A stretch of 64,000 nucleotides of DNA from Zygnema cylindricum. Its lineage: Eukaryota; Streptophyta; Zygnematophyceae; Zygnematales; Zygnemataceae. Every line of letters begins with the position of its first letter. Within the stretch, counting starts at the first letter, position 1. Made by a program: the position numbers and the translations under genes. Below are positions 21,174 to 30,888 of this stretch, in pieces. The DNA lies in assembly GCA_037447655.1 (NCBI GenBank), contig JBBHKE010002290.1:314017-378016 (forward strand), given 5' to 3'. The notes below the pieces were generated by a model. That model did not search any database. It saw only the letters and a program-made list of their open reading frames with translations, and had not been told where the DNA came from.

Positions 21174-21190
21174 TAAGAGGGGGGGGGAAT
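21174..21190 (+). other. Polypurine tract of the gypsy element
   Basis: AAGAGGGGGGGGGAA follows the last pol codon by about 30 bp, as expected just before a 3' LTR. No sequence resembling 12438 onward follows it. Confidence 0.65.
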
Positions 21191-22579
21191 TTGGGGAAGG
21201 AAAGGCCCGGGGCATTTTTCTCTCTTTCACTCTTTCGCTCTTTCACTCTCTCCCTCATTCCTTCCCATGCACATTCAGGAAAAGAAAGATACAGAACAAG
21301 GCATTATCACGTATTTGAAAGGGCATCAGCATTTGAGGTGGATTGCAGGTCTTCTATGCACACCTTTTTGGACCTCTCTCCCAAACCTCCCCGTTTCTAG
21401 GACCCCAATGCACTTCTTTTGTGACGAGGGAACTCCCTTCTAAGTTGTTCCAGGCACGCTCGACATGGCACTTTAGAATTTTATACTTGTCCTCGGGTTT
21501 TTTTTCACTATATTCGTGTTTTTAAATGATAGCATGGTTTTTCAACATTAAATTTTAGTGTTTTATGTTAGAAGGGGAATAACTTGGAAATTTATGACAC
21601 TACACTCATCTTTTACATTTATGAATTTACTAGTCTAAACCATCATTTAAGAAACCCTGGTTCCTTAACCGTACATGGACACAAATTCTTTTTCTTTCTA
21701 AAGCTCATGACCAGTTCAAAAAATTACCCTAAATTGTCGACCAATAGAAGAAAAGGAGAAGAAGAAGAAGAACCTTAAGAACCAGATTCTTTCAGATCAG
21801 AAGAATACATATTATATTTTTTCTTTTTCCCAGTTGCAAATTTATGCTTTCATCTGATGCCTAGCCTTATGCTTTGTCGTTTGTGTCCCTTAAATAGTAT
21901 GGTGTTTAATCAGATATAGTGCTGAATACATAAACGTATACACCGTTTGTATCCGGTTTAAAGAGAAAAAACAGTAAAACGCCTACCATCCTTATGCTTT
22001 GTCCTTTCTGTCCCTTAAACAGTACAGTGTTTACTCGTACTGAATCAGATACAGCACCGAATACATAAAAGTGTACACCAGTTTGTATTCGGTTCAATGA
22101 GAAAAAAAGGTAAAACACCCACCCTTATGCTTTGTCCGTTCTGTCCCTTAAATAATATGGTGTTTTATAATAGTCTACACCAGTTTGTATCCGATTCAAT
22201 GAGAAAGAAAAGGTAAAAGTCCCATAGTGGAGCAACAAAACCAAGTCTAGGTGAAGGTCTCGTGAGAAAAACGACAAAACTAAAACTACCTGTACAAATT
22301 GTGTACTGAAAACTTTTTTCTTTTTTTATCCTTAATACAAAAATATGTGCATAAACTCGGGCAGGTACAAATAATTTTGGTGTCCAAAAGACATAATATA
22401 GGAGAGCTCCTTAGAATTATAATTCATTTTGACTTTAAAGGCTCAACAAGATGGGGAAGAGGGAGAGGGGGGGAGAGAAAAAGAGAGAAGAGGGAAGGGA
22501 AGAGTGGGGATTGGATTTCCGTACTGAAATTATCATTTGTTTCATAAGAAAGGAAGGAGGGAAGGGTAAGAAAGGATAC
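21191..22579. other. Non-coding sequence between the gypsy relic and the INSIG-like exons
   Basis: No gene is seen. A CT-rich run (about 21220-21262) and AT-rich sequence precede a three-unit tandem repeat (21865-22222), and a purine-rich run lies at 22450-22500. The final exon of the INSIG-like gene, expected on the minus strand after 22580, was sought here and not found. Confidence 0.5.
21865..22222. repeat. Three tandem units of about 125-133 bp
   Basis: Each unit starts CCTTATGCTTTGTC (21865, 21990, 22123) and contains TGTCCCTTAAA, a GTACACCAGTTTGTAT-like stretch and a GAGAAAAAA end. The units are diverged and the third is shortened. Confidence 0.8.
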
Positions 22580-25159
22580 CTCTTCACCCAAAAATAAATC
22601 CGGATTGCTGTAATGCCATAAGCCGAAATACCTGAAATATTGCAAAAACACAAGTTAGAAAAACAAGTTTTAAAACAAAAAAAGAAGAAAACTTGAAAAA
22701 CTTAGTCCCATAGTTCCATAAAAAGGCATAGAAATTTTCAGAGACCGAACTGAGAAAAGGTCTAAGGAGAGGCCCACCCAATCAAACTGAAAAAAAAAGT
22801 TCAGTTGTCCAGTTTGAAAAAAACAAAGTTTCTTTTTTCCCCCTCATAAAATTGGAACTTGACTTGTAAATGGCAAATGGTAAAATAGTCCAGGTCAGAG
22901 ACAAAAATTGTAAGTAAACCACAAAACTTTCAGGATTAAAAAAAAATTAACACACGAAAAGTGGAAGCATTCATTCTTAACCAAAAAAAAAAAGGACGAG
23001 AGTTAAAAATCGATGAATGAAAACACTAAAAAATCTCTCCAACATTTTGCACCAGTTTCTGTGGGTGGAAACCAGTTTTTTAGGGTTAAAACTCTCATTC
23101 ATCTCCCTCTCCCTCTCCCAATCATTATCCCTCCATCTCATTGCCCTCCTCTTCCACAAATTCCCAAGTGCCTTTCCATCTATTCTCACCCCATACCCAC
23201 ACTAATACCCATTATCAATCTCCCTCCCTCTCCATTAATCTCCCTATTCCCATTCTCCCTCTATTATACTCCCAATATCAATCTTTCCCTTCCTCCCTGT
23301 TTATTATACTGCCATTATCAGTCTCCCACCGTCTGCGTTATCTCCCTCTCCGAAACTTCGTCTATTATATCCCCAATATCAATCTCTCCTTCCCTCACCA
23401 TTTATTATTACCCCATAAAACCTCCCTCCCTCTCCATCTATTATTACCCCATCATCCACCTCCCTCCCTTCTCCATTCATTATTACCCCATTATCAACCT
23501 CCCTCCCTCTCCATTTATTACTACCCCATTACCAATCTCCTTCCCTCTCCCTGCCTTCCCATCCCTCCTCACCGCATGACTACAATTTCTGATGCCGGGG
23601 CCGCCACTGCCACAAAGGCCGCCAGAAGATACCCCCACCAGGTACGGTCGAAAATGTACCAGTTGACATGGGCACAAACTGCCAAAATAGCAAATTCTGA
23701 CAAGTACGGCATTTCGTCCTCGTACAGTTGAGCACTGAGCCGTAAGAGACCAATCAGAGTGCTGCACCAATCAGAGCTCCCAACGGCTTAGGTAAGTTCA
23801 AGGATCAAAAAAAAAATCTGTAAAACAAAATAAAAACAAAAAAAACAAAAAAACTATTATGTACACTTAAAGTGTCCATGATTGTCCACAGGTAAAACCA
23901 ATAGAGAGGGAGAGGAGGGAGGGGGAGAGAAGGACAGAGAGAGTGAAGGAAGGGGGGGGAGAGAGGGAGAGAGAGAGAGAGTCTTTCCTTTAATATGATG
24001 ATTCATGAAGACGCACATGAATGAAATCCGGTGTCAGGAGTTTTGGGCGAGGGGGAGGGGGAGGGGTAGGGAGAAGGGCTGAGGGAGGTGGAGAAGGAGG
24101 TGAAAGGGAGGGTTAGAGGTAAGAAGAGGGGGAGGAAGAGGAGAAGGCGGAGAGAGTGGCAAGGGTGATGGAGAGAGGATGGGGAGGGGGAGAGGGAGAG
24201 AGAGTGAGAGTTAGAGATGGGGGGGGGAGGGGGAGAGGGAGAGAGAGGGAGACAGAAGGAGAGGAGGCTCTCGGAAGTGGTTCTCACCCGACAGATGCCA
24301 AAACACTTTCCCACGAACCCAGTTTGAGCTGTCCAGGCTTTGCCAGCTGGCAGTCCAAGATCAGCTGAAGCACACCCAGAATACTGTAGAAGATTCCTAA
24401 AAGAGGGAAAACCTGCAATTGCAACGGGAAAAAAAAAAAACAACAAAATAACAAAACCAACAAAATAAGACAACTTTACGCCCGTTTTGATGTCAATCAC
24501 TGTCTTTTGATTATTCGATAGGCATTGTATACATTGGTCCTTATTCTGGAGAAGAGGATGACGGAAAGTAAAGAGGAACAAGGGGAAAACAAAAGGGAGA
24601 AACAAAGGGAAGGGGAGGGAGACAGAGAGAGACACAGAGGGAAATAGTAAGGAAGGTGAACCAGGGCAGAGAGGAAAAATGGGAAACAAGACAGGCGAGG
24701 TGGGCAGAAGGAGACAGTGAGAGAGGGAAGAGAAGAGAGACAGATACCAACGATTACCTGACAAGTGATTAGAGCAGGAAGAGAAAAAAAAAGACAGGCA
24801 CATAAAAAAACAAAAAAAAAGAGAAGAAACCAAAAATGTAAGCAGAAGGAAACAGAAACAGGCAGACAGAACAGGGGGGTGAGAATAAGATAGACAGGAT
24901 CAAGAGACGAGAAAGGGAGATGACAGAGACCCAGAGACGAGAGAGAAAAGAAGAGGGTAGAGAAATCCTACCCAAATATTAGTGTGGAGGCCATACGGCT
25001 CCCCACCAATAGTGACAGCTCCTATGTCGTACGTCTGAAGCCCCACCGCAGAATGAATGCCGTCCAGAGGAGCTCCGAGTCCAAAACCAAAAAAAAAGAG
25101 CCACGCGGACAGCTGTAGCCAGCCATAGAAACCTCCTCCTGCCTCCCCATACTCTTCTG
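22580..25159 (-). CDS. INSIG-like polytopic membrane protein (partial gene, four exons read)
   Basis: Exons on the minus strand with GT-AG borders and matching phases: A 25159-24972, B 24412-24288, C 23734-23573, D 22631-22580. Exon A encodes a hydrophobic helix and GLGAPLDGIHSAVGLQTYDI...LHTNIW. Exon B reads VFPLLGIFYSILGVLQLILD and exon C has AQLYEDEMPYLSEFAILAV and NWYIFDRTWWGYLLA. Exon D reads YFGLWHYSNPDLFLGEE. The arrangement resembles INSIG-domain proteins (W.PP..G, the LG..SV segment, FDR.., Y...PD..). In animals and fungi these are ER proteins that bind sterol regulators; the plant members are poorly characterised. The start exon (before A) and last exon (after D) are not identified. 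The TE cluster to the left may sit in the last intron or may have cut the gene. The splice model is well supported; the family name is moderately sure. Confidence 0.68.
23085..23572. repeat. Long pyrimidine tract adjoining a 5' splice site
   Basis: Nearly 490 bp of CT-rich repeats (units like TCTCCCTCCCTCTCCATTTATTA) on the plus strand lie directly downstream, in the minus-strand direction, of the exon C donor at 23573. Short frames found in it are low-complexity artefacts. Confidence 0.8.
24010..24270. repeat. Purine tract in the intron after exon B
   Basis: GGGAGAG-type repeats on the plus strand (CT-rich on the coding strand) start about 20 bp after the exon B donor at 24288. They are low complexity and non-coding. 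Confidence 0.8.
24540..24965. repeat. Purine tract in the intron after exon A
   Basis: About 420 bp of AG-rich plus-strand sequence begins right at the exon A donor (24971). Together with the tracts at 23085, 24010 and 22450 it shows that every visible intron of this gene opens with such a tract. Confidence 0.75.
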
Positions 25160-25279
25160 CTGGTGTCAGTAAAATCCACGGCCATGGCCGAAAGATTCCT
25201 GGCAACGGGAGGGCTTGCCAGCTGTTATAGTAAAGATGTGTGAAAATGCCTGCCAACAATATATGCATTAAACCGTGTT

Positions 25280-26050
25280 TAACTGTGTAGAACTGTACTG
25301 AGCCATATTGGTGTTCTGTGCCGTATTACCCTGTATTCAACAGTATTGGACCGTAGAGGCCCGTATTGAACCGTATTGAACCATATGGGGACCGTATTGG
25401 CCTGTGATGAGCCATTTAGAACTATATTGAACCATATTAGAGGGTGTTGGCCTGTGGTGAACCGTATTGAACCATATTGAACCATATTGGACCGTACTGG
25501 CCCGTATTGAACCGTATTGGGCGATGCTGAACCGTATTGAACCATACTGGACCGTAATGGACCACATTGAGCCATAATGAACATGGACCATAATGGACCA
25601 TGTTGAACCATATTGGACCGAAATGGCCAGTAATGAACCGTTTTGAACCATATTGCACCATATTGAACAATGATGAACCGTATTGAACAACATTGGATCG
25701 CATTGGACCATATTGCACCTTATTGAATGGACCATATTGGACTGAAATGGTCAGTAATGAACCTTTTTGAACAATACTGCACCATATTGGGCTGTGATAA
25801 ACCGTATTGAACTGTATTGAACCATATTGGACAGTATTGAACCACATTTGGACCAAAATGGTCAGTAATGAATAATATTGCACCGAATTGGATTGTGATG
25901 AACGCTTTCGAACCATATAGAACCATTCTGGATTGTATTGCATTGGACCGTGCTCCACCGTATTAAACAGTGTTGAACCACATGGGGCCATAATGGCGCA
26001 TGAAGAAACATTTTCTATTGGATCGTATTGAACCTATTGAACCGTGTTAA
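25280..26050. repeat. Minisatellite of about 11-bp ACCGTATTGAA-type units
   Basis: Roughly 770 bp are built from variants of ACCGTATTGAA, ACCATATTGG and ACCGTAATGG. All six-frame peptides here (runs of FNMVQYG) are products of the repeat. It occupies the interval between the divergent INSIG-like and SNU23 genes, so it may lie in their shared promoter region or in first introns. Confidence 0.9.
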
Positions 26051-26395
26051 CATAACTGAAGCGGTAACTATGTGTATAATATGGGATAATCGCATTATTT
26101 GGCCTTGGATGATACTTATGATGATCACTTATTCCAACTATTGCATATGCGAATGATGGTTCATGTTCCACTGCGTTAGTGTATCTGATCAGTTGGTTAT
26201 TTGTGTTTCTATGTGAATGTGTACATTATCTGTGGTACAAGCTTGTCTCTCTCCCCCTCCCTCTCCCTCCCTCTTATTTGAGATGATCGTTTATAATTTC
26301 AATTTACTGTTCCCCTTCCAATTTTGTTTATGGCGTTTAGAAAACAGCATACTCGTAAGTATACAACTGTTTGTTTTCCTTTTTTGTTATCTTAG

Positions 26396-28607
26396 GAGAG
26401 AGAAGAAGAGGAATCACATCACAAACCCAAATGTGAGCTTCCGTTCTATTCCCTTTCCTTCTCCACCCTCCCCCTCCGTCTCCCTCTCCTTCTTGACATT
26501 GCTGCTATCCAACTTGCCTCGAATTGCTTACTTTTTTTTTTTTTAAATAGTACAAATTTTATGCACTCTGTTTATTTGCTGACATTACAACCAATGGTTA
26601 CCAAACTCAATGACAAATTTTAGGGTTTTTTATAGTGTCGACATGCTTTGGTGCAGATGGACAGTATTTAGTTTGAATCAGATTTAAAGGCCCTTTTTCA
26701 TGTGAACAACTTTTGCACAAGTCCAATTTAATACAAACAATATTTAGGTGACGGATATATAGTGTGGAAAATATCACACGGGGATGAATGGTTTTATGTG
26801 AGCCTTTTATTTCTATGTGAAACAATTCTAATGCATACAATGTTTTCTTTCAAACAGTTTTTTTCTTTGGTGGATAATCCTCTCACGTAAACACTATTTA
26901 ATGTTGACAGTTGTTGACGTGGGGAATATCCAGTATGACGGATTAGTGCTAACTTATTTAATGCGGATAGTAAATCCTGAGCACATTGCTTTTACTTCGA
27001 ATAATGTATGGTTCATCACATTTTTTCTTGCAGTCTATATTTCGCGAACCATATTTGGTGTGGATATTGTTTAGTCTGGACAATCTTCATTTGGGGAATG
27101 CTATTTAGTGTGGATTTTGTTAGGGTTCTCGAGAAGAGTTCCAAAGGAAATCTTTGTGCTCCAAATTAAAATCATACGTAACTTCCTCTTAATCACTTTT
27201 ATCCACACTATTTTTGGAAACTGATGTCTATCCTAACATTTTTGGTATTGTGTGGGGGGGGGGGAGAGAGAGAACAGCCAGAGGTCCTCCAGTTCAACGG
27301 AAACCGTTGAAACATAGAGAGTTTGAGGTGGATTTGGAGTCGAGACTTGGGAGGACACAGGTAAGGAAATGAGGCACTGAAAAAAAATTAAAGTAATTAG
27401 GGAAATTGTTTCAAATTCGTAAGAAAAGTTGAGGGTGAGAGATTTCTTTTTTGTTATCTATGAAGGAAGCCCTAGCAAATTTATGTATATATAAGTGACA
27501 AATTTTCACCGAAATCTCCAGGAGAATTTTAGAAACCCATACAGCTTTAATAAATGATTCAAATGTTTTTGTACAATTCGAAAACCGAACCAAGAAAACA
27601 GCATAAAAAGAATGAGAGTTTATTGTATATTAAAATAAACACAAAGAAAAAGGTTGTAAACTTCCGAAAAAGCCTGGAAAAATATGTTTTAGAAAGGTCC
27701 CTTTGGGGGAGGTAAGGATATGCAAAGTTCGATATAGGCTGTGTTGCTTTAAGGAAAACAAACAGAAGATTGGAGAGAGAAAGTGGGAGAGGGAGAGGGA
27801 GATGGAGAGGATGAAGGAGAGGATGAGGGAGAGGATGAGAGAGAGGGAAGATTCAGAAAATTTAATGTTAAAACTAGTCCATTCATGATATAAGAACGAG
27901 TACACAAATCAGTTTGGATATGTCCTAAAGCACAGCAAGAGAAAAGGAAAAAAAAATCTTCAAAGGAATATACAAAGAAATGAGCTTCCAAATTCCACTT
28001 TAATTCTGATTGGCTCTTAATCTTGGGTTTATTTGATAAGTTTTTTTTTGGTTGATGTCACAGGTTGTGACACCTGTTGCGCCTCTAAATCAACAGGTGA
28101 GAGATGAAGCTTTCAATGAAAATTGGAGGGAGAGAGAAAGGGAGAGAGGAAGAGGTAGAGGGTGGAGTGAGAGGAAGAGAGGAAAAGGGGGAAAGAAGTA
28201 GAGGGGCAGAGAGGGAGAGAAAGGGGGAGAAAGGGAGAGATGGAGTGGGGGAGAGAGGGAGAGGGGGAGAGGGAAAAGAAAAGGAGGGAAGTGAGAAGGG
28301 GGAAGGGGAAGTGGAGGATAGAGAAAGGGGAGAGAGTGAGGAAGAGAACAAGCGGGAGAAGAGAGGGGATAGCGAGAGAGGAAGGGGAAGGGGAGACAGC
28401 GAGAGATTCAGGAGAAGAGTTAAAAGCTGTTAACAACTTAGGGTTTTTTGGGAATTTTCAGGCCGGGTATTTTTGCAATGTTTGCGATTGTGTGGTGAAG
28501 GACTCTGCAAACTATTTGGACCACATTAACGGGAAAAAACGTAATTTTCTGTTCCATGTGATCTTTTTCTATAATATATATATATAGATAGATAGATAGA
28601 TATCTAT

Positions 28608-28655
<48 letters not shown>

Positions 28656-30888
28656 GATTGACACACACACACGCACACACACACACACACATATATACAT
28701 ATATATATGTAAATATGTTGAATTATATCCTAACCGAAAGGAATGTAGGTTGGTATTCCATGTTGCCTTTTCTGTTGTACAGTTAGGTTTTATTTTCATG
28801 AAAAGATTTGTGAAATGGTTTTTATTGTGGCCGTTTTCGTCAGACAAAATTACATCCACGTTTACAGAATAAAGGTTAAGTAGGAGTTAAACCTTTTGTT
28901 ATTTTCAAGTTGTTCCGTATGCAAACCATTTTTGTGTAAACTATGTCACGTTGGTTAAGTAATCAAATACAAGCTTTAAAAGTTTACGTAAACACGTTGA
29001 TGAATTGTTATAAAATAAAGATACCATTTTATTATTTTGGTTATTTTTCTTAAGACTTTAAAATCAAGCATTTGGGTTTTTTGGGGTCAATCAGATCAAA
29101 GAGCTCTCGGGATGTCAATGAGAGTGGAAAGGGCAACTCTTTCACAGGTTTCTCTCTCTCTCTCACTCTCTTTTCCTCTTTTTCCCTCTCAGCTTTCCTA
29201 GCTACTTATTTCCTTCTCCCTCTCCCTCGTCCTCTCGCTCTCCCTCTCCCTCTCCCTCCTACAAGAAATGTAATGTTAAAGATGAGCAAATTAAATGAAT
29301 CTGAAAAATTAAAGTAAAAGCAACTTTGGGGGTACAGGTTCAGGACCGATTTGAAAGTATGAAGAGGAAGAGAGAGGAGGCCCAGGGCTTTACTCAACAG
29401 GGTACGACTTTAGTTTTATTTTTTATTTTTTGTTTTTCATAACTTCTGTTTCGTTTGTCTTTTACTTTGAGGACAAGGGTTTTACTTATAGGGTTTTTTT
29501 TCTGGTCTCTTTGTTTTATTTCTCTTTTTGTTGTCTTTTTTGTGCTTTGTATTTTTGTTCACGCGTCCTTTATCTGTTTATATTCTTACTTGTTTTGTTT
29601 CGTTGTCCACTTGTTTTTTTGTTTTTTTTGCGGCCGTCTTTTGTCTTTTTTTTCCTTTGTCTTTTTGCCTGCTTGTCACTTCCTTTTCTCCCAGTCTCTT
29701 TGTCTTTTCCTTTTAACAAAAAGGAATAAAACTTACGTAACTGGTTTGAACAGAACTGGGAATAACAGTATTCCGTTATAAATTACGGTAAACTCTGTGA
29801 CTAACTGAAACGGGAACAACTCTTGTCAGATTTGGAGACAAGGATACAGCAGCAAATGGAGGAGGAGGAGGCGAGTAGGAGGGAGAGGAGGGAGAGGAAA
29901 AAAGAAAAGAAGGTACGACTGAAGGGAGAGAAGAGAGAGGAAGGGAGAGAAGGAGAAGGTTATTGGAAAGGAAATGCCTTCCACATGCATCCTTGTCACA
30001 CGTGACATTCGTCCTCTTGTCATTTTTTTTTTGTTTGAATTTTAACTTATGTTTGATATTGAAATTGGTTGGGAGTAATAAACAGATATTAGGGTTTAAT
30101 TGGGGCATTTATGTACTTATCATAAATAATGCTAAACGGATATTGTGGTGCAAATTGATGTCTGGATTTGGTCTGAAATCTAGACTAAAACCGGCATTCG
30201 ATACTTTTTTAAGCGTAAAATTTGCTCAACAACTAAATTGTGAAATTTCTTTCACGATTTGATTTTATTTCGGAAATGACGAAAATTCTCAGAAATGTTT
30301 ATTTACAATTAAGGCAGTTCTATATTTGAAATTCTATGTCAATCCAATCTTTTCGAAAGTTGTAATAAATGCAAAGTGGAAAGATGATGAGAGGAGTGAG
30401 GAGAAGAGAGAGGATGAGTGAGGAATGGAATGGGAAGAAGAGGAATGAGGAGAGGAATGGGATGAAGGAGGAGAGGAATGGGATGGAGGAGAGGAAGGAG
30501 GAGAGGAGAATGAGGAGAGGAATGGGGGGAAGAGGAATGAGGAGAGGAAGGAGGAGAGGAGAATGAGCAGCGTAGGAATGAGGAGAGGAATGGGGAGAGG
30601 AATGGGAGAAGGACAAATTATTTTATTTTATTTACACCAAGGTTAGACACAATCATTTCAAGTAATTGGACAATGTTTGAGAAATTCATCGATGATGGGA
30701 CATAAATAATAAAATTGCTATGCGACCTTTTTTGAAGATCTAAACTCTCTCATTTTTATTTTCTATTTTGTTTTTTTTCGTTTTTGCAGAAAGAAAAAGT
30801 AGAGGCTTTTGATTTGGAAACTACGGAAATAGATCCCGAAATGGCGAGCCTTATGGGGTTTGGGGGTTTTGGATCCTCGAAAAAGTAA
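26396..30888 (+). CDS. SNU23: SNU23/ZMAT2 U4/U6.U5 tri-snRNP zinc-finger protein (first exon not found)
   Basis: Exons, all with AG/GT borders and consistent phase: 26396-26432, 27278-27360, 28064-28096, 28462-28540, 29095-29147, 29338-29401, 29830-29912, 30790-30888 (stop TAA). They encode in order [40 protein letters not shown], the U1-type zinc finger [20 protein letters not shown] with [19 protein letters not shown], a charged coiled-coil region, and the C-terminal [15 protein letters not shown]. This matches plant SNU23 and animal ZMAT2, a small (about 200 aa) nuclear protein of the spliceosomal B complex near the U6/5' splice site helix. The N-terminal FRRKxD-type exon, expected upstream of 26396, was not recognised. 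The gene diverges from the INSIG-like gene. Confidence 0.93.
27765..27852. repeat. Purine-rich tract in a SNU23 intron
   Basis: Repeated GGGAGAGG and GATGAGGGAGAG-type units lie in the intron between exons 27278-27360 and 28064-28096. No coding value. Confidence 0.7.
28105..28430. repeat. 325-bp purine tract after a SNU23 5' splice site
   Basis: An almost uninterrupted A/G run (GGGAGAGAGAAAGGG-like) begins within about 20 bp of the donor at 28096 and ends shortly before the acceptor at 28461. Open frames on both strands here are low-complexity artefacts. Confidence 0.85.
28571..28712. repeat. Microsatellite cluster: TA, GATA and CA repeats
   Basis: (TA)n, (GATA)n, then (CA)n at about 28608-28650 and 28661-28691, and a (TATA) tail, lie in the intron after the zinc-finger exon. 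Confidence 0.95.
30368..30612. repeat. Purine-rich tandem tract (GAGGAATGGGA-type units) in the last SNU23 intron
   Basis: Imperfect tandem units of GAGGAATGGGATGGAGGAGAG repeat over about 245 bp between the exons at 29830-29912 and 30790-30888. Confidence 0.8.

Larger units (their letters stand above)
12438..21200 (+). mobile_element. Ty3/gypsy retrotransposon relic carrying a C5 DNA methyltransferase and a PHD finger
   Basis: Although broken by stops and frameshifts, the domains read in order: gag (13502-14530, zinc knuckle 14442-14483), aspartic protease (15899-16287), C5-methyltransferase (16471-17780), RT (17800-19040), RNase H (19053-19560), integrase (19845-20720), PHD finger (20986-21129), polypurine tract (about 21175-21189). 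The gypsy order PR-RT-RH-IN is clear. An LTR-like region with a 10-N gap precedes it. No copy of that region follows the polypurine tract, so the 3' LTR is missing, rearranged or too diverged to see. Compared with usual gypsy elements, the methyltransferase and PHD domains are extra cargo. Confidence 0.85.

Noticed and set aside
24003-24833. 276-codon minus-strand ORF spanning exon B
   Set aside because: It runs through CT-rich intron sequence. Only 24288-24412 is exon, in another frame, and the rest is low-complexity Ser/Leu/Pro.
25279-25991. Several minus-strand ORFs rich in FNMVQYG-like repeats
   Set aside because: They are translations of the 11-bp minisatellite at 25280-26050 in different frames. 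There is no start or splice logic and no domain.
28438-28692. Val/Cys-rich ORFs over the CA microsatellite
   Set aside because: Pure (CA)n translation. The real coding content nearby is the SNU23 zinc-finger exon on the other strand.
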